From Streptosporangium becharense (GTDB taxonomy: Bacteria > Actinomycetota > Actinomycetes > Streptosporangiales > Streptosporangiaceae): a stretch of 64,000 bases of DNA. The stretch spans positions 4,526,001-4,590,000 of the forward strand of contig NZ_JACHMP010000001.1 in NCBI RefSeq assembly GCF_014204985.1, given 5' to 3'. A program made the translations under genes and the position numbers. Below the pieces are notes generated by a model. It worked only from the letters and a program-made list of their open reading frames with translations, did not search any database and was not told where the DNA came from. This document shows, one piece after another, positions 31,384 to 39,739 of this stretch (the first letter of the stretch is position 1; the number at the start of each line of letters is the position of its first letter).

Positions 31384-32251
31384 GGGGGCGTGCTCCTTCC
31401 GGAGCGCGGAGGAAGTCGAGGATCGGCATGGTCTGCCCTTCCAGGAGGTGGCCGGCGTCGGGCAGGAGGTTGACCGTCGCGTGCGGCACGGCCTGCTCCA
31501 GTCGCCTGCGGGTGTCGTGGGAGTCGAGGACGGTGTCGAGGCCGCCGACGATCACCAGCATGGGCATGGTCAGCCGCCGCAGGGCGTCGTCGTCGAACAC
31601 CGGGATCTTCTCCCGGCGGGGGCGGAAGTGCTTGTTGATGAGCATCATGTACTCGCCGAAGGCCTGAGCCTCCGGCGTCGTCGCGGGGGCGGTGGGGCCC
31701 AGTATCACCCCCAGTGCCTTCCGCCTGCCCCATTTCCCGAACGACAGCAGCAGCAGCGCCAGGAGCAGCCAGCCCGTCTTCTGCCTGCCGATGCCGCCGG
31801 GGCACAACAGCGCGAGGCGGTCGACCCGCTCGGGATTCCGGGTCGCGTAGTCCGTCGCCAGCCAGCCGCCGAGCGAGACGCCCACGATCGAGACGCGCCG
31901 GACGCCCAGCCCCTGCAGTACGTCGTCCAGCCAGAGCGCGTAGGCGTCGGACGCCAGCGGTGGCCGGGACGGCGCACTCAGGCCCGGCTCGCCGATCATG
32001 TCGACGGCGTACACCCGGAAGTCGCGTGACCAGGCGGCCACGTCGGCCATCCACATCGACGTGTTGGCCATCGAACCGTGCAGGAGCATCAGGGGCGGCG
32101 CGTCCTTCGGGCCGCAGGCCACGACGAAGGTCTCGCCCTGACGGGTCGGGACGCGCAGGTGCTCGCTGGGCACCGGCCAGCGCTCCAGATACTCGCGGTA
32201 GCGCTGCTCGACGGTGCGGGCACCCTCGGGGGAGACGTAGATGCCGTTCAC
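31376..32251 (-). CDS. Alpha/beta hydrolase
   Basis: 291 residues from ATG 32251. The fold is clear: oxyanion segment LMLLHGSMANTSMW, nucleophile elbow GVSLGG (Ser126), acidic residue in VGGLDTVLDSHD and the catalytic His in DAGHLLEG. A hydrophobic helical cap (LLLALLLLSFGKWGRRKALG) sits near residue 165. Substrate unknown; esterases, lactonases and haloperoxidase-like enzymes share this pattern. Its start overlaps the stop of the HTH gene (ATGA) and its end overlaps the DUF4180 gene, so the three are translationally coupled. Confidence 0.9.
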   Translation of the reverse strand: MNGIYVSPEGARTVEQRYREYLERWPVPSEHLRVPTRQGETFVVACGPKDAPPLMLLHGSMANTSMWMADVAAWSRDFRVYAVDMIGEPGLSAPSRPPLASDAYALWLDDVLQGLGVRRVSIVGVSLGGWLATDYATRNPERVDRLALLCPGGIGRQKTGWLLLALLLLSFGKWGRRKALGVILGPTAPATTPEAQAFGEYMMLINKHFRPRREKIPVFDDDALRRLTMPMLVIVGGLDTVLDSHDTRRRLEQAVPHATVNLLPDAGHLLEGQTMPILDFLRAPEGARPHV

Positions 32252-32685
32252 GGGTTCTCCTTCACCAGCGTATTAATGATCTTGAAAAGTTCCGCGCCGT
32301 CATCCAGGCCCCCGATGATGATGATCTTCAGGCTGGCTCGTTCCTCGTCGTAGATCGTCTCGACGCGCAGGCGCTCGCCGCCGGGGGTGCGGCCGGAGAC
32401 GGCGGCCATGAGCGTGTTGCTCAGGCTGCTCATCGCCCCGGGGCTGATCGCGTCGATCTGCACGACGCTGGACGCCTCGATGTGACGCCGGCGCCTGGCC
32501 GTCTCGGTGGCGGGCGGTGCCACCGGGTGGCCGGTGAACGCCTCCAGGTCCTCGCGGGTGATCCGGTACTGCTTGCCGATGCGGACCGCCCTCAGCCGCC
32601 CGTCGCGCACGTAGTTGCGCACCGTCTTGACGTGAAGGTTCAGCAGGTTCGCCACCTGCTCGACCGTGTACGGCTGTTGGGACAC
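32248..32685 (-). CDS. Excisionase-type HTH regulator with C-terminal sensor-like domain
   Basis: 145 residues from ATG 32685. Residues 5-52 form a MerR/excisionase-like winged helix (YTVEQVANLLNLHVKTVRNYVRDGRLRAVRIGKQYRITREDLEAF). The C-terminal 70 residues contain ASSVVQIDAISPGAMSSLSNTLMAAVSG...RVETIYDEERASLKIIIIGGLDDGAELFKIINTL, an alpha/beta domain I do not know, perhaps for ligand binding or dimerisation. It is the first gene of the operon with the hydrolase and DUF4180 genes and lies behind a 33-bp palindrome, which it probably binds. Confidence 0.85.
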   Translation of the reverse strand: MSQQPYTVEQVANLLNLHVKTVRNYVRDGRLRAVRIGKQYRITREDLEAFTGHPVAPPATETARRRRHIEASSVVQIDAISPGAMSSLSNTLMAAVSGRTPGGERLRVETIYDEERASLKIIIIGGLDDGAELFKIINTLVKENP

Positions 32686-32722
32686 CGCGATCCTTCCCCG
32701 AACGGATTCCGCTTGCTTGCCG

Positions 32723-32761
32723 AATATACCCTATCGCTCCCTCAATTGAGGAGCGATAGGG
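32723..32761 (-). promoter_or_regulatory. 33-bp palindromic operator and -10-like box before the HTH operon
   Basis: Outer arms CCCTATCGCT (32729-32738) and AGCGATAGGG (32752-32761) pair perfectly around the inner palindrome CCTCAATTGAGG (32740-32751), with one unpaired C at 32739. On the minus strand a TATATT hexamer (32723-32728) follows at once, suitable as a -10 box 38 bases from the start codon. No T tract follows, so a terminator for the upstream araC gene is less likely than an operator. Confidence 0.75.
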
Positions 32762-32784
32762 AATTTTAGGGAATGTGATGCCTG

Positions 32785-33738
32785 TCAGTCGGCGATCGTC
32801 CTCCGGGAGCGGGCACCGCGGTGCTCGTGCGGGCTGACACCGCGGACGCGCTTGAAGGCGGTGCTCAGGGCGAAGGAGCTGCCGTAACCGGTCTGGCGTG
32901 CCACCGCGCCGACGGTGGCGTCGGTCTCGCGCAGCAGGTCGGCGGCCAGCGCCAGCCGCCAGCCGGTCAGGTAGGTCATGGGCGGCTCGCCCACCAGCTC
33001 GGTGAAGCGGCGGGCCAGCGCCGCCCGGGAGACGCCGGTCTCGGCGGCCAGCGTGGCGACCGTCCAGGGGTGCGCCGGGTTGTTGTGGAGCATGCGCAGG
33101 GCTCGGCCCACCACGGGGTCGCCGTGTGCCCGGTACCACGCCGGCGGCCGCGCCTCCGGCCGGGAGAACCAGGCGCGCAGGGCGGCGATGAGCAGCAGGT
33201 CGAGCATCCGGTCGAGAACCGCCTCCTGTCCCGGCTCGTCCCTGCCGATCTCGCCGGCGAGCAGCGGGATGAGCGGGCTGTCCCAGCTCCCGGCCGGGAG
33301 CGTCAGCAGGGTGGGGAGCGCGCGCAGCAGCCGCTCGCTGATCTCTCCGCGCATCTGGTAGGTGCCGGTCAACAGCGTCGTGGCGCCGTCCGGGCTGTTG
33401 CCCCAGGTGCGAACGCCCAGGTCCATGGCCTGGGCCAGCGGTTCGCCGTCCGGGGTCGTGCAGCGCTGGCCAGGGTGGATCACCACCTGCGGCGGGGTGG
33501 CCGGATCGTCGGCGACCGTGTAGGCGCCGGGGCCCCGGATGATCGCGACATCCCCCGGGGCGAGCCGCACGGTGTCGCCGTCATCAGGGACGATCCACGC
33601 TCCGCCCCGAAGCATGGCCACCAGGGTGAGCGGCGCCCGGTCCTGGATCCGCAGAGACCAGGGCGGGTCCATGACCGAGCGGAGCAGGAAGGCTCCCCGG
33701 GCTCTCGGTCCATCGAGAAGGCTTGCGAGTACGTCCAT
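32785..33738 (-). CDS. AraC-family regulator with N-terminal cupin domain
   Basis: 317 residues from ATG 33738; longer starts enter the promoter region. The N-terminal half is an AraC_binding_2/cupin_6 domain (DVLASLLDGPRARGAFLLRSVMDPPWSLRIQDRAPLTLVAMLRGGAWIV...APGDVAIIRGP). The C-terminal domain has both HTHs: HNNPAHPWTVATLAAETGVSRAALARRFTELVGEPPMTYLTGWRLALAADLL and VGAVARQTGYGSSFALSTAFKRVRGVSPHEHR. This type often controls small oxidoreductase genes; here the divergent DUF1772 gene, 97 bp away, is the likely target. Confidence 0.92.
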   Translation of the reverse strand: MDVLASLLDGPRARGAFLLRSVMDPPWSLRIQDRAPLTLVAMLRGGAWIVPDDGDTVRLAPGDVAIIRGPGAYTVADDPATPPQVVIHPGQRCTTPDGEPLAQAMDLGVRTWGNSPDGATTLLTGTYQMRGEISERLLRALPTLLTLPAGSWDSPLIPLLAGEIGRDEPGQEAVLDRMLDLLLIAALRAWFSRPEARPPAWYRAHGDPVVGRALRMLHNNPAHPWTVATLAAETGVSRAALARRFTELVGEPPMTYLTGWRLALAADLLRETDATVGAVARQTGYGSSFALSTAFKRVRGVSPHEHRGARSRRTIAD

Positions 33739-33835
33739 GCGCCTCAACGTAGACGCTGAAACATGGAAAAGCGCCTCTGGGCTATGGAGAGTCTCACTGG
33801 GGGCCGATTCACTGGTCGGTGGGAGAAAGGAAACG

Positions 33836-34318
33836 ATGGTGGAACTGCTCCGGGTCGCCGCCCTGTTCGCCGCCACGATCACCACGGGGCTCGTGGCGGG
33901 TCTCTTCTACGCGTACGCGTGTTCCGTCATGCCCGGTCTGAGCCGCACCGACGACCGCACCTTCGTCGGGACGATGCAGTCGATCAACGTGGCCATCCTC
34001 AACGGCTGGTTCGCCGTCTGCTTCCTGGGTGCGCCGGTGACGACGGGCGTGGCGGCGGGGCTCCACCTCCACCGGGAGGGGCGGGCGGCGCTGCCCTGGA
34101 TCGCCGCCGCGTTCGTGCTGTACGCCGCGACGATCGCCGTCACCGCCGCGGTCAGCGTGCCGATGAACAACGTGCTCGACGCGGCGGGGGAGCCCGGCCG
34201 CATCGCGGACCTCCCGGCTGTGCGGCGGGATTTCGAGGCCGGGTGGGTGCGGTGGAACCTCGTCCGCGCGGTGACCTCGGCCGCCGCGTTCGCCTGCCTG
34301 GTCCGGGCCCTGCTGTGA
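33836..34318 (+). CDS. DUF1772 (anthrone-oxygenase-like) membrane protein
   Basis: 160 residues from ATG 33836 with AAAGGA upstream. Four hydrophobic spans (residues 5-28, 50-72, 84-105, 140-158) and the family motifs FYAYACSVMPGL, SINVAILNGWFAVCFLGAP and VPMNNVLDAAGE...RRDFEAGWVRWNLVRAVTSAAAF identify DUF1772. Fungal relatives oxidise anthrones, but bacterial members are mostly of unknown function. Its divergent AraC neighbour probably regulates it. Confidence 0.88.
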   Translation: MVELLRVAALFAATITTGLVAGLFYAYACSVMPGLSRTDDRTFVGTMQSINVAILNGWFAVCFLGAPVTTGVAAGLHLHREGRAALPWIAAAFVLYAATIAVTAAVSVPMNNVLDAAGEPGRIADLPAVRRDFEAGWVRWNLVRAVTSAAAFACLVRALL

Positions 34319-34370
34319 GAACCCGTGCGAACCGCTCCCGGCGCTCAGGGAGGCACGGAGCGCCGGAGGG

Positions 34371-35711
34371 TCAGGCCCGTTCCTGGCGGGGCAGGACGAC
34401 CTCGCGCACGATCAGCAGGATCGCCGCGACCAGCGGGATGCCCAGCAGCGCACCCACCACGCCGAGCAGTGCCCCGCCGAGCAGGGCACCCAGGATGGTG
34501 GCGAGCGGAGGGACGTCGACGGAGCTCTTCATCACGGCCGGGGCGATCCAGTAGTTCTCGATCTGCTGGTAGACCGTGAAGAAGACGACGCAGACGATGC
34601 CCACGGTGGGAGAGACGAAGAAGCCGACCAGGGAGGCGACGGCCGCGCCGATGAAGGCGCCGACCAGCGGGATGAGGTCGGTCAGCGCCACGATCAGCGA
34701 GAGGGCGAGGGCGTAGGGGACCTCCATGATGCTCAGGAAGAAGAAGGTCGTCACTCCGGCGATCAGAGAGATGATCAGGTTGCCGGCGACGTACCCGCCG
34801 ATGCTTTCGATGATCTTGTCGCCGAGCAGGCCGGCGCGCTTCCTGCGCGACCGGGGGAAGAGGAGGTAGGCCATCTTCTTGAGCGAGCTGAGCGAGCCCA
34901 GGAAGTAGAGCGTCAGGACCAGCACGGTCAGCGCGTTGAAGACGGCCCCGATGAGGACCGTGCCGAGGCCGAGCACGCCGCCGAACATCTGGGTGCCGAA
35001 GGTGCCGCTCGTCACGTACTGCTGGAGCTTGTCCAGGATCTGGAAACGCTGGTCCAGGTCGCGGACCAGCGGGTTGTGCTGCAACTCCGCCACGTACTGC
35101 GGGAGCTGGTCGACGAACTGGGTGAACTGGGCGGTCAGCGGGGGCACCACGGCCAGGCCGAAGGCGACGAAGACCGAGATGACGCCCAGGAAGACGATGA
35201 CGATCGCCACCGTGCGGGGGACGTTACGCCGTTGCAGCGCTTCGACGGCCGGGTTCAGGCCGATCGCCAGGAACAGCGAGACGACGATGAGGATCAGCAT
35301 CGAGCCCGCGCTCGCCACGGCCTGCACCAGGAGCCAGGCGGTGAGCACTCCCAGTGCGGCGGTGAAGCCGAACACGAACGGGTTGTTGCTCATCGAGCGT
35401 CCGGGGCGTCCGAACGCCGCCTCGGCGTTGATCGCGGCCGGTCGCGCCGGACTGCTCCCGGCCGGGGCCGGCTCCACGGCACCGCTCCCGCTCGTGGCTG
35501 GTCGCGGGGTGTCACCGGCGGGCCGGGGCGGTTCTGCGGCGCCGCTCCCCGGCGGGGGCGGTTTCATCGGCCCGCTTCCGGCCGGGGCCGGTTTCACCAG
35601 GCCGCCGGCGGCCGGGACCGGTTCCCCGGTGCTGCTTCCGGCCGTCGCCGGCCCGCCGCCGGCGGGCGGGGGCGTCGCCGGCGCGTGGTCGGTGGAAGGG
35701 TGCTCGGACAC
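34371..35711 (-). CDS. AI-2E family transporter (PerM-like permease)
   Basis: 446 residues from GTG 35711; the GGAG site is unusually close, so a somewhat later start is possible. The first 100 residues are Pro/Gly/Ala/Ser-rich and cytoplasmic with repeated PAPAGSGP words. The permease domain has paired N-terminal helices (FTAALGVLTAWLLVQAVASAGSMLILIVVSLFLAIGLNPAVEALQRR), a long extracytoplasmic helix (PPLTAQFTQFVDQLPQYVAELQ) and the conserved C-terminal VALTDLIPLVGAFIGAAVASLVGFF...YQQIENYWIAPAVMKSSVDVPPLATILGALLGG. The family includes autoinducer exporters and Na+/H+-linked permeases; the substrate here is unknown. Confidence 0.85.
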   Translation of the reverse strand: MSEHPSTDHAPATPPPAGGGPATAGSSTGEPVPAAGGLVKPAPAGSGPMKPPPPGSGAAEPPRPAGDTPRPATSGSGAVEPAPAGSSPARPAAINAEAAFGRPGRSMSNNPFVFGFTAALGVLTAWLLVQAVASAGSMLILIVVSLFLAIGLNPAVEALQRRNVPRTVAIVIVFLGVISVFVAFGLAVVPPLTAQFTQFVDQLPQYVAELQHNPLVRDLDQRFQILDKLQQYVTSGTFGTQMFGGVLGLGTVLIGAVFNALTVLVLTLYFLGSLSSLKKMAYLLFPRSRRKRAGLLGDKIIESIGGYVAGNLIISLIAGVTTFFFLSIMEVPYALALSLIVALTDLIPLVGAFIGAAVASLVGFFVSPTVGIVCVVFFTVYQQIENYWIAPAVMKSSVDVPPLATILGALLGGALLGVVGALLGIPLVAAILLIVREVVLPRQERA

Positions 35712-35813
35712 CTCCGCTCACTGCCCGGTACGGAGGGAAGTAGTCGGCCGAGCACGGGAGAGCGGCAGGTGAGCCAGGTCACTTGCCGCGGCCGGCCCGC
35801 GGGGCCCATGAGG

Positions 35814-37028
35814 TCAGGTCGGGTTGACGTACTGGCGGGGACGCAGGGCGTGGCTGCGCAGGGCGGCCAGCACGGCGGAGCGGCCGGCGGGGGTGAGCCG
35901 TCCGCCGGCGCGGAGGCCGAAGGCGTCCAGGCGCCGGCCGAGTTCGGCGAGGGAGGCGTCGATCTCGAAGGTCTGCCACTCGGCACAGTCGATCACCGCG
36001 GTGATGCGGTCGCGGTCGGCGGCGGCGCCGTCGGCCAGCAGCATGAGCGCCACCTCCCTGGCGGAGGCCCGCAAGCCGCTCTCGCCCGGCGCGGGGGCGA
36101 GCAGTGCGGTGGACATGGCCTCCCAGAGCAGGTCGGGATCGCCCAGCAGGCGCTGCCCGGCCGGGGTGGTCACCAGGCGGCGTCCGGCCCGGCGCAGCGC
36201 GTCCATCTGCCCCTCGGCCACCTCGCGGACGGCGGTGAGCTCCTCAGCGCTCCAGGGGCTCTCGGCGAGCACGGAACGGGCGAAGTTGTGCCGCTGGGTG
36301 AGCGGGACGCCGCCGGTCCGGCAGCCGGCCTCCAGCAGCCAGCGCAGCACCTCCAGGTGCGTCCCCCCGGGGGCGGGGACGGGGGCGTGCAGGCGTACCT
36401 CGAAGGGCTGGGCCAGCTCACGCCAGGGAGTGCCCCGGCCGAGCACCCAGCGGTTGAGCCGCTCGCCCTGGACCCGCTGCAACCAGTTGTCACCGCCGAG
36501 CTCGGCGCGGGGCTCGGTCAGCCACCGGCGGGTGAGGTCCTGCCTCGCGGGTGAGCGGGGGGTCAGCTCCCCGGAGACGATGGCCAGCTCCAACGCCGCG
36601 GAGCAGGCGCCGTGCGCACCCAGCTCCTCGGGGCCCATGATCGAGCTCCACCGCAGTTCGGGGACGTCGGGCGGGAGCACCCCGGTGGTGTCCAGAGCGC
36701 TCTGGTAGGCGGCCATCCCGGCGTCCTCGCCGTGGCGGGCGTAGGCGCGCAGGATGTGCGAGGTCGTGGACGAGGAGCATCGGGCGGCGTAACGGTGCAG
36801 ACCGCCCAGCATGAGCAGGCGGCCCAGGGCCCGGGCGATCGCGGGGCGGTCACCGGAGATCTTGGTGGGCAGGGTGTACCAGAGGAACTCGCACACGGTC
36901 AGCTCGGTGATCGTCTCCAGTGGCTCGCCTCCGGTCAGCCAGTCGACCGCGGTTCGCGCGTGCTCGGCGGCGACGGGCTCGGAGCGCTCCAACTCGGAGA
37001 GGAGTGCGGCCACGTCCGGTGCAGGCAT
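35814..37028 (-). CDS. Unknown soluble protein
   Basis: 404 residues from ATG 37028; an in-frame ATG 21 codons farther upstream would add a basic leader. The protein is mostly alpha-helical by composition (many Leu, Ala, Arg, Glu) with no signal peptide, membrane span, Cys cluster or nucleotide-binding motif. Segments such as GDRPAIARALGRLLMLGGLHRYAA and PWSAEELTAVREVAEGQMDALRRAGRRL suggest helical repeats. I do not recognise the family; similar lineage-specific proteins exist in actinomycetes. Stands alone between the permease and pmt genes, transcribed in the same direction as both. Confidence 0.7.
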   Translation of the reverse strand: MPAPDVAALLSELERSEPVAAEHARTAVDWLTGGEPLETITELTVCEFLWYTLPTKISGDRPAIARALGRLLMLGGLHRYAARCSSSTTSHILRAYARHGEDAGMAAYQSALDTTGVLPPDVPELRWSSIMGPEELGAHGACSAALELAIVSGELTPRSPARQDLTRRWLTEPRAELGGDNWLQRVQGERLNRWVLGRGTPWRELAQPFEVRLHAPVPAPGGTHLEVLRWLLEAGCRTGGVPLTQRHNFARSVLAESPWSAEELTAVREVAEGQMDALRRAGRRLVTTPAGQRLLGDPDLLWEAMSTALLAPAPGESGLRASAREVALMLLADGAAADRDRITAVIDCAEWQTFEIDASLAELGRRLDAFGLRAGGRLTPAGRSAVLAALRSHALRPRQYVNPT

Positions 37029-37139
37029 GCTTCGCAGTCTGCCGTATGCGGGCCTGCCCTGACGATGAACGTGACGTAGTGGATCGCGCACGGTGCCTAC
37101 CCTAGAAAATGTCCTGTAAGTGGCCCATATGGTCGGCCG

Positions 37140-38798
37140 TTAGATCCAGCCCTTTTTGAAGAGCATCCTGGCGTTCCATTCGGCGTAGGTGAGGACCTCT
37201 CCGGTCAGCACCGGGTGCAGCCACCAGAAGTTGACCAGCGCCAGCAGCGTGAAGGCGCCCACGACCCCGGCACCGATCATCCGCCGGGTCTGCGGGGCAT
37301 TCGCCGATCCGATGATGAGTCCGGCGGTGAGGGTGATGGCCAGGATCATGAACGGGACCATGGGGATGGCGTAGAACAGGAACATCGTCCGGTTGTCGGT
37401 GATCGCGTAGTAGAACCAGGGCAGCCAGCCCGCGGCGTAGGCGAGCAGGACGGCTCCGGCCCGCCAGTCGCGGGTGGCGACGTACCAGGCGATCATGGCG
37501 ATGAGCGCGGCCAGGGCCCCGTACCAGATGACCGGGGTGCCGACGCCGAGCACCGCCTGCGAGCAGGTCGCGGCGCCGCAGCCGGTGGGGCTTTCGTAGA
37601 AGAAGGCGACGGGGCGTAGCAGCAGCGGCCACGTCCAGGGGTCGGATTGGTAGCTGTGCGGGGTGGACAGGTCGGTGTGGAAGCTGAGGACCTGGAAGTG
37701 GTAGCTCAGCCAGGAGCGGATGGAGTCGAAGACGAAGTAGTAGGGGCCCTGGGAGGTGGCCTGTGCCCAGTTGCGGCCCCAGCCCAGGGGGGAGGCGAAC
37801 CAGCCGGCCCAGGAGGCGGTGTAGACGGTCGCGGGCAGCAGGCTCAGGGTGGCCAGGGCGGCGGGCAGGTCGTGGTTGGCGGTGCCCAGGTAGGGGCGGC
37901 GCAGGCCGAGTGCGCGGCGGGCGCCGGCGTCCCAGGCCAGGGAGAGCACGGCGAAGGCGAGCAGGTAGAAGATCCCGGACCATTTGACCGCGCAGGCGGC
38001 GCCGAGGCACAGGCCGGCGGCGATCCGCCAGGGGCGGGCGCCCAGGGTGGGGCCCAGGTCGGTCAGGGGGGAGGTTGCGTAGTGGTGGGCCAGGCGGGCG
38101 CGGGTGTGGTCGCGGTCGGCGACCAGGCAGGCGAAGGCGGCCAGGACCCAGAACATCAGGAAGATGTCGAGCAGTGCGGTGCGGGAGAGGACGTAGTGCA
38201 GGCCGTCCAGGGACAGCAGCAGGCCGGCCAGGCAGCCGAGCAGGGTGGAGCGGGTCATCCGGCGGGCGACTCGGGCCAGGATGAGGATGGACAGGGTGCC
38301 GGCCAGGGCGGCGGTGAACCGCCACCCGAAGGGGGTCATCTGGAACAGGTGCTCCCCGGCGGCGATCATCCACTTGCCCAACGGCGGATGGACCACGTAC
38401 GACGCGCAACCCCCGGGGTCGGTGGGAGCGCACTGCTGCCAGATGTCGGTGCTGCCCCGCATCAGAAGCTTGTCGGCGTCCTTGACGACGGTGCGCTCGG
38501 TGCCGAAGGTGAGCAGTGAGAAGGCGTCCTTGGCGTAGTAGGTCTCGTCGAACATGACCGCGTGCGGCCGGCCGAGGTTGACAAAGCGCAGGACGCCCCC
38601 GAAGACCGCGACCAGCAGCGGGCCCAGCCACCCCCACAGGACGCTGCCCGGCATCGGCGGCACCAGCCGGTCGCGGACGGTGTCACCCGGTCCGCCGCCC
38701 GGCTCGGGCCCCGGCTGCTTGAACGCCTCGTTGGTGTAATCGGTCACGGCCACCCGGACATCGTACGGGCCCCTCATGCCGGGGACCCTAGGAAACAT
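37140..38798 (-). CDS. pmt: Polyprenyl-phosphate-mannose protein O-mannosyltransferase, copy 1
   Basis: 552 residues from ATG 38798; ATG 38777 or a GTG a few codons later are alternatives. It is a GT39/PMT membrane enzyme transferring mannose from a polyprenyl phosphate to Ser/Thr of exported proteins. Signs are the first loop motif FDETYYAKDAFSLL with the catalytic DE pair, HPPLGKWMIAAGEHLF, about ten membrane spans and the C-terminal PMT_4TMC block (GWLPWFYYAITDNRTMFLFYAIPM). Divergent from rsmI, as in mycobacteria (Rv1002c/Rv1003). A second, inverted copy lies on the other side of rsmI and shares long identical DNA segments with it. Confidence 0.93.
   Translation of the reverse strand: MFPRVPGMRGPYDVRVAVTDYTNEAFKQPGPEPGGGPGDTVRDRLVPPMPGSVLWGWLGPLLVAVFGGVLRFVNLGRPHAVMFDETYYAKDAFSLLTFGTERTVVKDADKLLMRGSTDIWQQCAPTDPGGCASYVVHPPLGKWMIAAGEHLFQMTPFGWRFTAALAGTLSILILARVARRMTRSTLLGCLAGLLLSLDGLHYVLSRTALLDIFLMFWVLAAFACLVADRDHTRARLAHHYATSPLTDLGPTLGARPWRIAAGLCLGAACAVKWSGIFYLLAFAVLSLAWDAGARRALGLRRPYLGTANHDLPAALATLSLLPATVYTASWAGWFASPLGWGRNWAQATSQGPYYFVFDSIRSWLSYHFQVLSFHTDLSTPHSYQSDPWTWPLLLRPVAFFYESPTGCGAATCSQAVLGVGTPVIWYGALAALIAMIAWYVATRDWRAGAVLLAYAAGWLPWFYYAITDNRTMFLFYAIPMVPFMILAITLTAGLIIGSANAPQTRRMIGAGVVGAFTLLALVNFWWLHPVLTGEVLTYAEWNARMLFKKGWI
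37673..38391 (-). repeat. Left arm of 719-bp inverted repeat (within pmt copy 1)
   Basis: By eye this arm is base-for-base the reverse complement of 40051-40769: position p here matches 78442 minus p, with no indel over the checked segments. Proteins on both strands (including shadow frames at 37763-37987 and 38075-38284) are identical to those in the other arm, which confirms nucleotide identity beyond the coding frame. Confidence 0.9.
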
Positions 38799-38881
38799 CT
38801 CCTACATGACTGATTGCGAACTTCCTCCCATGATGGGGCTCCGTCGGTGGGGCTCCGTTCCGGATGCGGGAGGATGGAACG

Positions 38882-39718
38882 GTGACGGACAACGGCAGGC
38901 TTGTGCTGGCGGGGGCTCCGATCGGGCGGGTGGACGACGCCTCCCCCCGGCTGCGCCAAGCCCTGGAGAGCGCCGACGTGATCGCGGCGGAGGACACCCG
39001 GAGGCTGCGCCGCCTGGCCGGTGAGCTGGGTGCGGAGATCGGCGGACGGGTCGTCTCCTACTACGACGGCAACGAGGCGGGCAGGGCGGCGGAACTCCTC
39101 CAGGTGCTCCGGGAGGGCGGCACCGTCCTCGTCGTCACCGACGCCGGGATGCCCGGCGTCTCCGACCCCGGCTACCGGCTGACCAGCCTGGCGGTCGAGG
39201 CGGGGATCACGGTCACCTCGCTGCCGGGGCCGTCCGCGGTGACCACCGCGCTGGCGGTGTCCGGCCTGCCCAGTGACCGCTTCTGCTTCGAGGGCTTCCC
39301 GCCGCGCAAGCCCGGCGAGCGCGGCCGCAGGCTGGCCGCCCTCGCCGCGGAGGAGCGGACGATGGTCTTCTTCGAGGCGCCGCACCGGCTCCAGGCCGCG
39401 CTGGCGGCGATGGCCGAGGCGTTCGGCGCCGACCGCAGGGCCGCGGTCTGCCGGGAGCTCACCAAGACCTACGAGGAGGTGCGCCGGGGCGGCCTCGGGG
39501 AGCTGGCCGAGTGGGCGGCCGGAGGGGTCAAGGGAGAGATCACCGTCGTGGTCGCCGGGCGTGCCCACGAGGACCGGCCCCCGGCGATCGAGGATCTGGT
39601 GGCCGAGGTCGCGCGGCGCGAGGAGACCGGAGTCCCCCGCAAGCAGGCCATCGTGGACGTCGCGAAGTCGGCGGGAATTCCCAAACGGGATCTCTACGAC
39701 GCGGTCCATCGGAGCTGA
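38882..39718 (+). CDS. rsmI: 16S rRNA (cytidine1402-2'-O)-methyltransferase
   Basis: 278 residues from GTG 38882, with GGGAGG about seven bases upstream. RsmI uses SAM to methylate the ribose of C1402 in the ribosomal decoding centre. Visible motifs are LVLAGAPIGRVDDASPRLRQALESADVIAAEDTRRLRRL, VVSYYDGNE, VLVVTDAGMPGVSDPGYRL and VTSLPGPSAVTTALAVSGLPSDRFCFEGFPPRK, then RELTKTYEEVRRGGLGEL and a C-terminal HARE-like helical tail. Length is normal. It is divergent from pmt copy 1 and only 21 bp upstream of pmt copy 2, so it lies as the spacer of the inverted duplication. Confidence 0.94.
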   Translation: MTDNGRLVLAGAPIGRVDDASPRLRQALESADVIAAEDTRRLRRLAGELGAEIGGRVVSYYDGNEAGRAAELLQVLREGGTVLVVTDAGMPGVSDPGYRLTSLAVEAGITVTSLPGPSAVTTALAVSGLPSDRFCFEGFPPRKPGERGRRLAALAAEERTMVFFEAPHRLQAALAAMAEAFGADRRAAVCRELTKTYEEVRRGGLGELAEWAAGGVKGEITVVVAGRAHEDRPPAIEDLVAEVARREETGVPRKQAIVDVAKSAGIPKRDLYDAVHRS

Positions 39719-39739
39719 TTTATCAGCATACTTTCCTGA

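Noticed and set aside
32729-32761. Rho-independent terminator for the araC gene
   Set aside because: No T tract follows on the minus strand; instead a TATATT box follows, which favours an operator-promoter.
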